Positions 11,901-63,552 of a stretch of 64,000 bases of DNA are shown here, piece by piece. The stretch is from contig OZ026517.1 in assembly GCA_964019695.1 (NCBI GenBank), positions 53,127,672-53,191,671 of the forward strand. Direction: 5' to 3'. The stretch is from Loripinus fragilis (lineage: Eukaryota; Mollusca; Bivalvia; Lucinida; Lucinidae). Both the position numbers and the translations under genes were made by a program. A model generated the notes under the pieces. That model was not told the origin of the DNA. It worked only from the letters and a program-made list of their open reading frames with translations, and made no database searches. The first letter of the stretch is position 1; each line of letters starts with the position of its first letter.

Positions 11901-13912
11901 AGAAATTGTTTCAGACTATCTGCCAAAACCATCAAGAGTCAACATTGTAACAAAAGAGAACTTATAAAGTTCTTTGGGCGCAGCAAAATACTATTGATCT
12001 AAGACCTGAGGACTTAAGCACCAAAAGACTGGATAGGTTCCATGGCAAATGATGCAAAAAAGCAGCCTATCAAATTTCTGTTTGACCAATGTCAGAAATC
12101 TAAAAGTATTCTTAGAGGTACACGGTAGAGACATAGCTTTTGCAAAATCAGAGCAAAGTTTTCATTTGACTAGCACGGATGCAGAGGCAGCTGCAGTAAG
12201 ATTGCTCTTGCCACTTCACAGGAAGAGACATATACCAGAGTCATACTCCATTGTATATACATATGTGAAATGGCATTAAACCCATAATTAAACGGGTGTT
12301 TGATCCCATAACACTGACATGTTGTTTCTGCTTTTGAAGAATGCTAAGGATTCAAGTTATAGCTGAGTCAATTTGTTTGACGCTGGAACTGTCCACACAT
12401 ACAAAGAAAATTAAGTCTTTTGATGGCAAAAGAGGAGGAGCACACGAAATGCTTATAAGTGATGTTTCTCACAATTACCAATTTTTAAAAGTAATCTTAA
12501 TTAATGTAACACATATAACACCATAGGAAGCTGTATATTTGTTAAAAACACTTTCTTATGTATCAAAGGTATTCAGCATGCAAACTACATGAATAATTCA
12601 AATAGATAGATATGATTATGTCTTTTTTCTGTTTCTCAGACTTTCAATTCATTTATTCTTAAATTGATATGGTAACATACGTATCATACCATTACAGGCT
12701 AACCCCCTAGTTAATAGAGTGCAAACATCTCTTATTTGATGCAGCTTGAATTGTTCTTTAAGGTAGGATATGTCTGCACAATTCCCAAAGGGGTGAAGTG
12801 GAACAGGATTGTTCTCAGTTTGCAGTCCTAATACTATGCCATGATTCTACTGGTTGTGATGAAATGGGTGATTATTTTGCCATAGAAGCAGACACAATGA
12901 TAGACATTGTGCGGTTGACTTGAATAAAGATTGTTTTTGAATAAATATATTTAATAGGAATATTTATTAAATTGTGTCATTTAAATGAGAACTATTATTT
13001 TCTATCTATATGTCTTTATATTTTAATATTATAGGCATTAGGAAATATGTGATAAAAAGATTATATATAGCATCTGTAACACAATTTCATGGGCTTGTTA
13101 TCACCAATGACTGTAATTACTAAGACTAAGGCACCAGAGGCCAGATATTAATAGGATTACATGTGAATTTTTTTTTCTGATATATTATCTCTTACTTCCA
13201 AGACAATTTCCTTGCTCATTCATTATGCCATGTAACATACGTTACATACTTTAATAAGTGCTCTGAACCTGATGTCAAACTTGCAAATGTATGATTCTTT
13301 ATTGCATAAGCAAGACAGTGCCAAAAATGTAAGATATCCACCAGCGTGATATACTTTCATATATTTTTCTTCAATAATAGATACCAAAATTGGATACTGA
13401 AAATTGGGGGTAGGGTTGTTTAATAGCTCATATAAAACAATGTATTTGAGATAGAAAAGCAAACTTTGTTTTTCCTATTAGTCGAATGAGTATTTAAGTA
13501 AACTAGGATTAAAAACACTAGTAAAAATGCACAAATCGTCTGTAAAATTAAATGATGTTAGTCACGATTTCAACTTTCAAATGGAAATTTAATCTATGTA
13601 ACGCATATAACACTTTTGAAGGGTGTAATTTTGTTTAAATTGCTGCTTTTATGTAGCTTAGGCATCCAGCTTAGGCATCAAACTACATAAGAAATTTGAA
13701 TAATTAGATGGTTTAATGTCTTCTTTCTGTAGCTCAAACTTTCATTTTGATTTTTTCCTTAGTTTGTTACAGTAACATATGTAACAGGCTGTCAGAGACT
13801 AACGCCCCGGAGCACAGAGTGCAAACATCTCTTAAAAGATGCGGCTTGAAATTTTCTTCAAGATAGGATATGTCTGCAAAATTCCCTAGGGGGGAGGGGA
13901 GCAGGACCTTTT
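8936..13912. mobile_element. Composite 5-kb inverted-repeat transposon
   Basis: Related terminal modules face inward. Plus-oriented copies start near 8960, 9665 and 10045; minus-oriented copies end near 12800 and 13890. Each carries GCAGACATATCCT next to a C or G run, then TTTGCACTCTGTG, GGGCGTTAGTCTGTAACAG and a TGTTACATATGTTAC-like palindrome. Between the innermost modules lies about 2 kb with possible transposase remnants. The pattern fits a TIR transposon whose ends have been duplicated, or several nested copies. Exact outer ends and target duplication are not resolved. Confidence 0.65.
11850..12480 (+). pseudogene. Possible degenerate transposase remnant
   Basis: Frames with many stops and shifts still give protein-like stretches in the order expected of a DDE-type transposase C-terminus seen in invertebrate elements. 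A segment around TDAEAAAVRLLLPLH resembles the EADTRLLLHA motif, then comes a hydrophobic strand (DPITLTCCFCF), then VNLFDAGTVHTYKEN. The position, central between inverted terminal modules, fits. I could not run a profile search and the similarity is by eye, so this is weak. Confidence 0.3.
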
Positions 13913-13931
13913 TTAGCTCGAAGTCTATACT

Positions 13932-13984
13932 CTTAAAGGAAAGAACTCGCTCCCTCTGGGAGCTAACTAGTTCCCTTTAAGGGA
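13932..13984. repeat. Imperfect hairpin
   Basis: CTTAAAGGAAAGAACTCG and the near complement AACTAGTTCCCTTTAAGG form the arms around CTCTGGGAG. It lies in the sequence just downstream of the SIAE stop codon, so it could fall in the 3' UTR if the transcript extends this far. A related hairpin is at 48215-48262. Confidence 0.55.
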
Positions 13985-14102
13985 AGTCCCATTTATGTAA
14001 TGGGATGCAATTGATTATAACCACTGCTTATTTTAGTAGTCTCCTTTGGTGTACGTAACTATGTCAACGTTCTGGCCACGCTCATGTGTGCTTCTGATAG
14101 TT

Positions 14103-53861
<39,759 letters not shown>

Positions 53862-55839
53862 TTTATGTTGTCAATGTATAAATCCGGCGTTCTTTAGGTG
53901 ACCTGCTTAGTCTGACAACGGTGTCATAGAGATAGGAGATACCAAGTTAGCATACGTCCTGATAAACAAAACATTCAACGTAAATTTGTGAATATTTTCT
54001 TATTCATATGTTTAAACATCTGTTTGGGTACTCCAATGAACCGTCTCCAATGAGACGGTTCTTTTGAGTACCTACAACATATGTTTGGGTTGAGAATTGA
54101 GAAAATTAGTTTTAAATTACACACTCTTATCTGACCTGTCGTATCGTACCGTATATATCTCAGTCATCTCCTCGCGCTATTCCGGAAGTTCCTATGCTGT
54201 AAGGAGCGTATTTATGCGCAACATTGATTAATAAGTCTTGGTTTGCTGGATAATTTTCATCCTTTTGTTGTTGTCTGCTGACTTTTTTCCGAATCGAGCT
54301 TTAAGTGTTATCTTCAATAACTTTATTATAGGAATTATAATACACCACTAAGATTCAAAACTGTTTTAAAAATTGTCTGTCTTAAACTTTTTGATACAAA
54401 TGTTGTTACTAGCAGTTTCAGTTGAGAAAACAAACTTTTGAAAGTAATATGTTTATAACATCAATGCATGATTAAAGATTATGTTTACCACATTTACACT
54501 ACAAGAATGAAAAGGGTAAACTGGTGTCAACACTCAAAAAGTTCTTTGGAAGACATGTCATATCACAGAGTTTAACATGTCTCTCTTACGTCACTGTGAG
54601 CTTTGGGATAAGCTAAATTTGTCAGGTGTCTAATGGCCTATTCATATCGTTCAGCCATGATTTCTGATGTTTTGACGACAATTAGCGTATCTACTCAGTA
54701 TATATATATACACGTAGCTCTCTCTGATTAGGGGGTGCAAAATGTTCTTCAAGTGCGGTTACTAACGTCTCATATTTGTATGCTGTGCTTATCCACAGAG
54801 TTAGACGGGTATATAGAAACCTGCATGTGCCTCAATCCAGTCAGTGACCTATATTACAATTAATATTGGTCACTGACCCAGCCATTATGTTTTGAACAAG
54901 CCTCAAAATGGGCCTTGAAGTCCAGCCATGCTACATTTCAATAGTATGAAGCAGGGTTCATTTCTTATGAATTTCTTACCATCTTAAAGACCTTAATTAA
55001 GCAGTTGACTATTTCTAATGGCTCGTTTCGACATCTTCTAATCACTGATGAGGTAGATTCACCGGGGATGTAGCAACTTGGTGTGAATTTTAGCGAGTGT
55101 TCGTGCAAGAATTTGTTCAGTCTTGACTTAAATGAGCTCAATGAGGTAGTCAGCAAAACATCAATTGGTAATAAATGCTAAGCATTCAACTCTATTAGAC
55201 AATGCGTTCATCATAACATTAATTTTGACCGTTTTGAAAGTCTTCTATTGCTGAATAAAGCTTGTATCAATAAAGTGTATAGTATACAGTTATTATAAGA
55301 TAATATTCGCACCAACAGATGAACACAAACTTTAGAAGATTTAAAATGCTAGCGTTGCGAACAATGGCTGGCGACGCGTTCAAAGATGACGTCAATGATG
55401 CCAAGTCAATTAGTTAGGGAAACTTGGTGACGGTATGCTTGTGTGTGGGTTTGTACGCCGAAAATCAGCATATGGTATACTAGGATTGTAGAAACCGCAA
55501 TTAAACATTTAAAAGTTTTGTCGGACCATGCCATATTTAAGCTTATATAGTAATGTTGTTCGCGTTAGTGTAGTGTTAGGTGTTGCGTCACAACTGCCAA
55601 CGTTGTGGTGAAATGACAGGGGATTTACTGGCACAAAGAAAACATTAAAACCAGATTTTGGGGTCTTTTTTGTATACTCCCAAAATGCGATCAACGCAAT
55701 TTGGATGCTGATATTACGTCATGGAATAACGGAGTCACTGGAATTGATTTTTTAGTGCGAAAACATTGCATTTATCTCAAATAATAAATATAAATAACAC
55801 AATTTTACACAGCTTTTGATAGGCACCAGCTATGCTTAC
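53862..55839. other. Sequence upstream of SIAE
   Basis: This stretch should hold the SIAE transcription start and promoter; no TATA box or initiator can be assigned with confidence. The hairpin at 54026-54072 lies about 165 nt upstream of the ATG. A minus-strand open frame at 54965-55156 (SLSSFKSRLNKFL) faintly resembles the end of a LINE ORF2. Confidence 0.5.
54026..54072. repeat. Dispersed GAGACGGTTC hairpin, copy 3
   Basis: GGGTACTCCAATGAACCGTC pairs with GAGACGGTTCTTTTGAGTAC. It is close to the presumed SIAE promoter. Confidence 0.72.
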
Positions 55840-55974
55840 CTGAAGAGTGGTGCGTTTTCATTGGACATGAATGTATATCCTAGATACCTGCGAGTTTCAA
55901 GAGTTGAAGGCGATGTCCCGGACAAGATTTTCTCTACCTTTGTGTTGCCATTGTAACCAGAGCCTTGATATGAT
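55840..55974 (-). CDS. Internal exon of an unrecognised gene
   Basis: A 135-bp open exon lies between acceptor TTAACTTTTGTGACAG and donor GTAAGC, phase 2 at both ends. It encodes 45 residues including SYQGSGYNGNTKVEKILSGT, then TRRYLGYTFMSNE. It contains no cysteine, and the Gly/Tyr-rich start is only loosely kringle-like, lacking the kringle cysteines. It cannot join SIAE exon 1, which has its own start codon and signal peptide, unless SIAE has an alternative upstream exon. Partner exons were not found. The splice sites and protein-like composition support a real exon; the family is unknown. Confidence 0.55.
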
Positions 55975-56174
55975 CTGTCACAAAAGTTAATGCAGTCATC
56001 TCCATCCCCAAATAATACCATATAAGAATTTGATCAAGATTGGTCTTCTGATTTAATAAATGTTTTTGTTTGCAAGTGTGCGACGGACACGGACATCTGC
56101 CCTTGCCATTATCAATAATGAGCTACCCAGCATACAAAGAAATAAAATGACAGACCCAGCTGACGTACTTTATC

Positions 56175-56240
56175 GGGCCACTATCAGTCCTTTAGCAAAA
56201 CGCCATTCAACTGCTTTTCGTTGGTGGGCCGATGGTGACC
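56175..56240. repeat. Hairpin related to 44958-45021, copy 2
   Basis: GGGCCACTATCAGTCCTTTA and its approximate complement TGGTGGGCCGATGGTGACC flank GCAAAACGCC / GCTTTTCG, the same layout as the hairpin inside the 44791 MITE. It lies between two candidate host exons. Confidence 0.6.
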
Positions 56241-56421
56241 TACTCCTACATGCTAACTGGGGAATACATCTACACTATCAAAAGGTTACCTTTTCAACAT
56301 TTGCACAGAATAATAATTAAAACACTTATATATACTGATATGCCTGTTTCACTTATCTAATCTGTTTGATACAGTCAAGACATAATCATTGACATAGTTT
56401 ATGCATAACTCACTCGAAAAA

Positions 56422-56563
56422 ATGAGGGTTTATTTCTTTGCAGCATTTTTATGTTTTATACTTATTTCGTTGTCTGAATCGTTTATCGACCAAGAAGATT
56501 TGTCAGTTGCTGTGAGAGTACTTCAGGGAAAAGTGAAAGTGTTAGAAAGCCAAGCCCAGTGTG
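56422..56563 (+). CDS. First coding exon of a secreted protein
   Basis: From ATG 56422 the exon encodes 47 residues and ends in phase 1 at donor GTAAGTATG. The start MRVYFFAAFLCFILISLSES is a typical signal peptide. An acidic and then heptad-like stretch follows (VAVRVLQGKVKVLESQAQC), ending in Cys. This layout, signal peptide plus short coiled segment before a Cys, is common in invertebrate C1q-domain, fibrinogen-related and lectin genes, but no domain is visible here. The next exon was not found in the remaining 7.4 kb, so the gene probably continues past the window, with the 4 kb palindrome in its first intron. Confidence 0.65.
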
Positions 56564-57149
56564 GTAAGTATGATTAAGTTTAAACATATATATACCCCCA
56601 TGTTTTACGCTACTAAAATGATAACGCTGGTAAGAATTATACAATATCATGTTTTAAGCTGCAACGGTTGCTAAGGGGTACATTAGTATCGTTATTTTAC
56701 TTGTATTCTGCTGTCACATTCATTCCATTAAATTAATGAACAATACCATGCATTTCTGAAAAAAATATTTTCAGGCTTAAGGTAAAATGCTTAAGTTGTT
56801 GAAGTCGGATCTGGTTTACTATTTAAGATCTGCAATGTGATATGCTAAAACGACCTGTTTGAGAAAAAAGGTGATTGTTGACATTATTTCCCACCCTAAA
56901 ATTCCACTCAAAGGGCCCGGGGCAAGAAAATTGTCACTATTACCCAGCATCCAATTTAGGTTACCATGCACCACCAGGACAATTTTTCATGGGTGCCAAA
57001 TTGTTCATTGGGACCCCCTAGATGCAAAACGAAGGTATCCTTTAAAAAATTGGTATGGGCTATGTGAAAAGGCATGGTTTCAATTGCAACCCATGGCGAA
57101 TTTGAGAATGGGGGTATGCCTACAAAAGTACTCATATATCCGCTGTTAC

Positions 57150-60100
57150 TTATCCTAGACTACTAAACTTAATACCAAATTAAAGCTTAGACATAGGCCT
57201 ATTATGACAATGTTGCATATGCAAACTATCTAATTTGCATATTCATAAATATTTATGAAAACATTAAAAATGTGATTCACGAATGGGGGTATAGGTACAA
57301 GATCAATAATATCTCAGTTGCTGTTAGCCATAGATTACTAAAATTTGTACTCAATTAAAGCTAAGACATAGGTCTTTTATTCCGTGATCAAATATGCAAG
57401 TTATCATATTTGTATGATTTGCGTATTCATAAAATAAAATAAAAACGCTTAAAAATAAGGGAAAACATTGAAAATATAAATAGGCTGATTTCATCCCAAT
57501 ATTGTCATTGTTTTAATATACTCAATGTTACAATTTGACAAGTCCATTCATCCAGAGGTCCTATATAAATATTATCTCATTTGCATATTCATGAAAATAC
57601 ATGAAAACTTAAAAAAATGTGGGAAAATTATATAAAACTATAAGCCTAGGGGAGGGATTGAGGTACGATCTATCCGGCACCACTTGGGCCTTTTAAATTC
57701 ATGCCAAATTGTTCAGTGGGACACTCTGATTGCAAAACGAAGTTCTCCTCAAAACATTTTGGTTTGGGCTATGAAAAAGCATGGTTTCCATGGCAAACCC
57801 TAATATGACTCTCGAGAATGGGGGGTAGGCCTACAAATTCAATCATATCTAGGGTTCTACTATCCTAAAGCACTAAAATTGGTTACAAATTAAAGCTTAG
57901 GCACATGTCGTTCTTCTTGTGTCAAATGTGTAAATCTACTAATTTCTACATTTATGAATATTAGTGAAAACCTTAAAAATGAAGTAAAATCATTAAAAAA
58001 ACAATAAATAAACATATTTCAGCCCAAAAAAAACATCTTATAAACACCATTGTTGCCAGTTTTTATATAATCGGTGATACAATTTGGTAAGTTCTTTCAT
58101 CCAATGGTCCTATACGAAAGTTATTTCATGTGTATATTCATGAATATTAATTAAATCTTAAAAATAAGGGAAAAACATGGGTAAACGATAGTATGATAGG
58201 AGGTAATCAGACCGAAATTGAATACATAGGCTATTTCATTATGGGTGTAAATCTGTTAAATGGGACCACTTAAATGCAAAAAATATTGTCCTAAAAATAA
58301 ATGCGCTTTGTTGTTTTTTAAATTTCATGGTTTTCATGGCATACCATTAAGTGACTTTAAAGAATGGGGGTATACGTACAAAATAGCACGTATATGTATC
58401 TCAATAGCAACTCATCTTAGATTACTAAACATGGTAACAAAATAATCCCTAGACATAGCAGTTTAATTTATTAGTTAGATTTGCGAATTATCTAATATCC
58501 ATATTCCTGAATATTAGTGAAAACTTTTGAAATGAGAGATAAAAATTCAGAAAAATAAAGGTCTGTACGTATAAAGTCACAAATATCTCAGCTGCTATGC
58601 GTCCTAGTGTATCAAACTTGGTGCCAAATCAATAAAATATTCTATGTTTTGTTGTACATTACTTTATGTCCGTCCTAGTGTTGCAATCATCGTGATGGGG
58701 AAGAGAGAGCTGGTTGCTTTGCTTCATTTGTCTTCCTGGTGTCTCGTGATGGTTGGGTGGCTCTTCCTCGTGGTGCAATGGGGTTGTCTGCCGTTTGTGA
58801 TTGAGGTATTTCCTGATCATACTCACTAACTGTTTTTGGTTTTAAATTAATGCTAAGACAATGTTATGTTTAACAAATGATCAAATTTTAAAATGATCAT
58901 ATTATAATAACCTTGAATATTGATGAATACTTGAAAAATATTCATATTATATTTGATAAATACTTGAAAAGTAAGGGGATATACCTACAAAATTACTCAT
59001 ATCTCAGCAGCTTATAGCCATTAAGTAGCAAACATGGTGCCAACTTATTGCCATGACACAGCCCTTTATCTCAATGGTAATATTTGCCAATTGTCTTATT
59101 TACATATGCAGGAAAATTAATATATAAACATTAGAATAAAGAGAAAAATCACCAAAAATAAAGCGGTATACCTACAAAATTACCAATGTCTCAGTTGCTA
59201 TAAATCTTGCTTTGTTTCTATAGGATTATGCTGTTTTATATGGTACCAAATTTGCTACTATAGGGCAATTGAAAGCGAAGATATGAATCATTTTGTAGGT
59301 ATACCTCCTTAATTTTCCTGTATTTTTCTCTAATTTCTCATGTTTTCATCAATATTCATGAGAAAATAAAATTGATGTGGTATGAATTGGATCATTTTGA
59401 TAAACATGCTGTGTCTAAGCATTGATTTAAAATCAGGTTTGGCACTATAGGCCACTTGACAACTGAGATATGAGTAATTTTGGAAGTGCATCCCCCTTGA
59501 TTTTGCCACAATTTTTCATTCATTTCTATTGTTTTTTTTAAAATTCATGAACATTCATGATAATATTTTTCATATTACATCTTATGATAAAAGTTCAATT
59601 CTAGGAATTGAATTGGCACTTGATTTGATACACTAGAACACATGGTAGGTGAGACATTGGTAATTTTATATGTACACCCCTTAATTTTTCTAAGATTTTT
59701 CTCTCATTACTAAAGTTTTCATTAAAATTCATGATATGCAAATGAGATAATTTTCATATAGGACCAATGGATGAAATAACTTTTCAAATTAAATCACTGA
59801 CGTTATAAAAAGTGGCAACAATAGTGGTTTGATGATGTTTTTTGGCTGAAATATGTTAATTTATGTTTTTTTATGATTTTACCTCATTTTTAAGGTTTTC
59901 ATTAATATTCATCAATATGCAAATTAGATGATTTACAAATCTGACCGCAGTAAGAAAACATGTGTCAAATTTTAATATGTCACCAATTTTAGTGCTCTAG
60001 GATAAGTACAACCCTAGATATGATTGAATTTGTAGGCCTACACCCCTTTCTCGAGAATCATATAAGGGGTTTCCATGGAAACAATGCATTTTCCCATAGC

Positions 60101-60700
60101 CAATACCAAATTGTTTTAGGAGAAATTCGTTTTGCATTCAGAGTGTCCCACTGAACAATTTGGCATGAATTTAAAAGGCCCTAGGAGTGCCGGATAGATC
60201 AAACCTCAACCCTTCCCCTAGGCTTATAGTTTTTACCTGATTTCCCCTTATTTTTTAAGTTTTCATGTATTTTCATGAACATTCAAATGAGATAATATGT
60301 ATATAGGACCTCTGGATGAATGGATTTGTCAAATTGTAACATTGATTATATCAAAACATGCACCAATGGCAATATTGCGATGTACTCAGCCTATTTATAT
60401 TTTAATGATTTCCCTTATTTTTAGCATTTTATTAATATTCATGAATAGGTAAATTAGGCAAATATGATAACATGCATATTCGACTATAGAATGAAAGGCC
60501 CATGTCTTGGCTTTAATTGAGTACACATTTTATTAATCTATGGCTAAAAGCAGCTGAAATATTTTTAATATTGTACCTAAACCCCCATTCGTGAATCACA
60601 TTTTTAATGTTTTCATAAATATTTATGAATATGCAAATTATATAATTTGCATATGCAACAAGGCCATGATAGGCCTATGTCTAAGCTTTAATTTTGTGTA
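57150..60700. repeat. Satellite-like units in two opposed arrays
   Basis: Units of roughly 180-200 bp share CATATTCATGAATATTA, AAATTAAAGCTTAGACATAG and GGTATACCTACAAAATTA with the array at 16330-19560. Orientation is one way from 57150 to about 59210 and the other way from there to 60700. Confidence 0.7.
58650..58835 (+). mobile_element. Dispersed repeat R, diverged copy near the palindrome centre
   Basis: GGTTGCTTTGCTTCATTTGT, GGTGTCTCGTGATGG and ATTTCCTGATCATACTCACT correspond to 15757-15875 and 20755-20880. Confidence 0.6.
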
Positions 60701-60898
60701 AGTAGTCTAGGATAAGTAACAGCGGAGATATGAGTACTTTTGTAGGCATAGGTTGCCATGGAAAACATGCGTTTTCAAATAGCCCATACCAAATTTTTTG
60801 AATACACATTCGTGTGGCGTTCAGGGGGTCACAATGAACAATTACGCATCCATGAAAAATTGTCCTGGGGGTGCAAGTAACCTTAATTGGATGCCGGG

Positions 60899-61513
60899 GT
60901 ATATCCTCATTCCCTTATTTTAAAACGCAACGCTAGCCTTTTTGAAAAACTTGATTTTTGACTTCTTGTGTTATCCATTTAGGCCACTAAAAAGCCCAAA
61001 TACAATACTGTATACTTCAACTTGTTCTACTTTTTATGCCTGCAAAAACAGACAATTATGAGGCATTGTCCTACCCACTTAGCCCACTGAAGAAGACATA
61101 TTTGGTTTATTTAACTGATACTCTATATATACTCTTTTTGACCTACCCAATAAGGTTATTCATAGGTCCTTTTGTCATAGTTTTTTTTTGCATGCACTTT
61201 TGGCTTGCATGTTCTCATACACGCTATTTACTCTTTTTAAACGAGGAGTGTCACATTACCTACTTCTGAAAAAGTTATTTTGACACTCATTATACATATA
61301 TATATATATATATACACTCCTTAAGAACATGAAAATGGGCAAGACCAAGTCCTCTAAATCAAAATCCCATTACATATGTCAAATATTTATTACTCCTCAT
61401 TAAACATATTGTCTAACGGCATTGACCTGAGACGGAATAACTTCCACTGAAATCTGCGTGCGTTTTCATGAAGATGAAGTATTCCAACCTAGCTCATGCT
61501 TTTACTCTCTTTT
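60899..61513. other. Sequence without recognised features
   Basis: A 77-residue hydrophobic open frame (61036-61269) has no splice or family support. A short (TA)n tract lies at 61292-61312. Confidence 0.5.
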
Positions 61514-61582
61514 GGTCTGATGATCTAGTGGTTAGTTCATTTGGCATAAGATCGCACATTCTTGGGTCGAATCTTGGAGAAA
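61514..61582 (+). mobile_element. tRNA-like SINE head, decayed
   Basis: TGGTCTGATGATCTAGTGGT (A-box-like) and GGGTCGAATCTTGG (B-box-like) have tRNA spacing. No tail was recognised. It could be a tRNA pseudogene. Confidence 0.45.
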
Positions 61583-62492
61583 AAAATATTTTCCATATTT
61601 GCTTTAATAATCACCCATGCTCTAATAAACGCCCATCTCCTGGTTTGGACGACAAAATGGCGATTTGGGGCGGGTTTTTTGGAAATTTTAAGGCCTCTAA
61701 TAAGTGCCCACTGCAAAAAATGGAGAAAAAACGATTCCACCTTATGCTGCAATTTTTAGAATTCATTTATTACCAAACGCTCATAACTACAAACCAGGTT
61801 ACACGGTGGCCTTTTATACATATCTTTAAATTCATTGACTTGGTAGAGTGATTCGCGCGAAAAACATAGAGCAGTCTGTTTAATAAACTTTACTACTTGT
61901 CAATAGTAATAGGTTACTTAATCGTAGTAGCAACAATTGAATCAGTGTGTTTGGTTTTGGTTTGATTCCTTACGTCTCAGTCAACAGCTACGGTCATATT
62001 ATAGGGTCAGTTCACCAGTAGAGAAAACTCGCCCGTTTAGGGGGATCTCCTTCTACCTGTCGCAAGTTGTTTCCATATGAGGAAATTTTGGTACCCCATC
62101 AGGAGTAAAAGGGCCATTTTGGGATATGCTTGTACAAATGAACCTGTACAAGAAGAAATTAACCCAAGCATATATATAATTAATCTAATCCCTTTAGTAT
62201 ATACATATTTTACTTTTTACTGTTCATTTTTTAAATGCTCTGGAAAAATGTTATTGATCACTGCAATTGATGATTTTCTTTTTTGCAAGAAAATCTGGTC
62301 ATGTCCCCCATTGGAGAGGTTAACATTTTTTGACCCCAATCAAGGTCTATATATTTTTGCCACCAATTAGGGGGTAAAAAGGCCATTTAGTGCTATTTCC
62401 TAAAATCAGACCTGTGCATAGAGTACTTTGTCTAAATGTTTGCTTTTGTACTAAAGCCCAAATCTCAAATTTTAAGCTCTGTATCACACCCA
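61583..62492. other. Sequence without recognised genes
   Basis: A tail-like SINE family 2 fragment (CAGTCAACAGCTACGGTCAT) is near 61975. Words such as AGTAAAAGGGCCATTT and GGTAAAAAGGCCATTT recur near 62105 and 62370. Confidence 0.45.
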
Positions 62493-63150
62493 GGAAAAAA
62501 ATTGTTACTATTTTTTAGTCAGAAGCATGCATTGTGACCTTAGAAACTCGTGTTTTACTAATTTTTCTATGGTCAATTTTCTGTAAATGGCCTGTAATCA
62601 ATGTTTCCCCACTAACATTGAAAATAACAGTACATAAAATACAAGACTTATAATATATTTTATAATGGTTTAAAAGAATTTGTTTGAGTTTTAAAAGTTT
62701 GATCTAGTTAAAAACATCAATTGCAGATATCAGTGAGATTAATTTCCGTTCATCAACGCTACATATGTTACTTTTTGACTTTATAGATTGCATATAAGAA
62801 TGAATCATGTTCCCTAACCACAGGAAAAAACTTGATTTCTATTTTCAATCAGGGACATGTCAGGAGGCCTAAATAACGTATGTTTTACTAAGTTTTCTGT
62901 GGTCAATTTTATGTAAATGCCCTGTAATCAGTGTTACCCTACTAGCAGTACACAGAAAACAAGAATAAAAGGATGTTTTCTTTCAGTATTAATGAAATGA
63001 TTCGAGCTTTACATGTTTGAGCTAGACATAACATCAAGTGTAGACATCTGTGAGATGTATTTCTGCTTGTGAGAGTTACCTATGTTACTTTTTTCGAAAG
63101 TGCAGATAATAACATTATAGATTGCATATTAGAAGAAACCACGTTCCACA
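62493..63150 (+). repeat. Tandem repeat, two units of about 330 bp
   Basis: Unit 1 (62493-62822) and unit 2 (62823-63150) share ACAGGAAAAAA, TGTTTTACTAA, GTGGTCAATTTTATGTAAAT, GCCTGTAATCA, ATCTGTGAGAT, CTATGTTACTTTTT and TATAGATTGCATAT in order. A fragment (AGTCCTGTAAACAACGTTAC) near 63893 suggests a further unit to the right. Confidence 0.75.
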
Positions 63151-63552
63151 ACCTTAAATGTGTAAAAAATTCTCTATTCTAATGATGAGTTCAATTTTCA
63201 CAAATTGAAGCTGCTTATAATATGTACCTGGCAATAGAGGTAGTAAAATAAATAATTAAATATGCGTATTAACATGTAACTAATACTGGTGTACAGATTT
63301 ATCTGACCATTTACATTGCATTGGAATATACAATCATAGTTTCATCTTCATCTCTGGCACAATGAAATCAAATAATAACTATATAAATAAATTCAACTAC
63401 GATGGATAGTATTTTGCTGTTAATATATAAGATAACGTAGGTAACAGCATTGTCCCCTGCATAAATGGATAAAATACTAAAAAGTGTAGAAAGTAGGCTC
63501 AAATTTTACCTGAACCTGACGAAATAGTCTGACGACAAGCCAGGCTGCGGTT
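63151..63552. other. Sequence without recognised features
   Basis: Nothing supportable was seen. Confidence 0.5.

Larger units (their letters stand above)
56943..60898. mobile_element. 4-kb palindromic element built from the same satellite
   Basis: The left and right halves are inverted copies. The outer module (GCATCCAATTTAGGTTACC ... GGACAATTTTTCATGG ... TTGGTATGGGCTAT) recurs inverted at 60740-60898. A second module at 57655-57850 (CCGGCACCAC, TTCAGTGGGACACTCTGA, GTTTCCATGGCAA) recurs inverted at 59985-60235. Between modules lie 188-bp-type units with AATATTCATGAATAT words and GGTATACCTACAAAAT anchors, plus an R copy near the centre. No coding capacity and no target duplication was found. 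Confidence 0.72.

Noticed and set aside
13930..14102. SIAE poly(A) signal
   Set aside because: No AATAAA or clear variant was found on the minus strand close after the stop; the 3' end could lie inside the neighbouring transposon.
54965..55156. LINE ORF2 C-terminus (SLSSFKSRLNKFL) on the minus strand
   Set aside because: Only one short motif resembles such proteins and no neighbouring RT sequence was seen; kept as a note only.
55840..55974. Kringle domain
   Set aside because: The Gly/Tyr pattern is suggestive, but the exon has none of the cysteines a kringle needs.
61036..61269. Possible small membrane protein
   Set aside because: Hydrophobicity comes from a T-rich stretch; no splice sites, family match or upstream context.
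61468..61851. 127-residue plus-strand open frame
   Set aside because: It begins before and runs through a tRNA-like SINE head, so it is unlikely to be coding.
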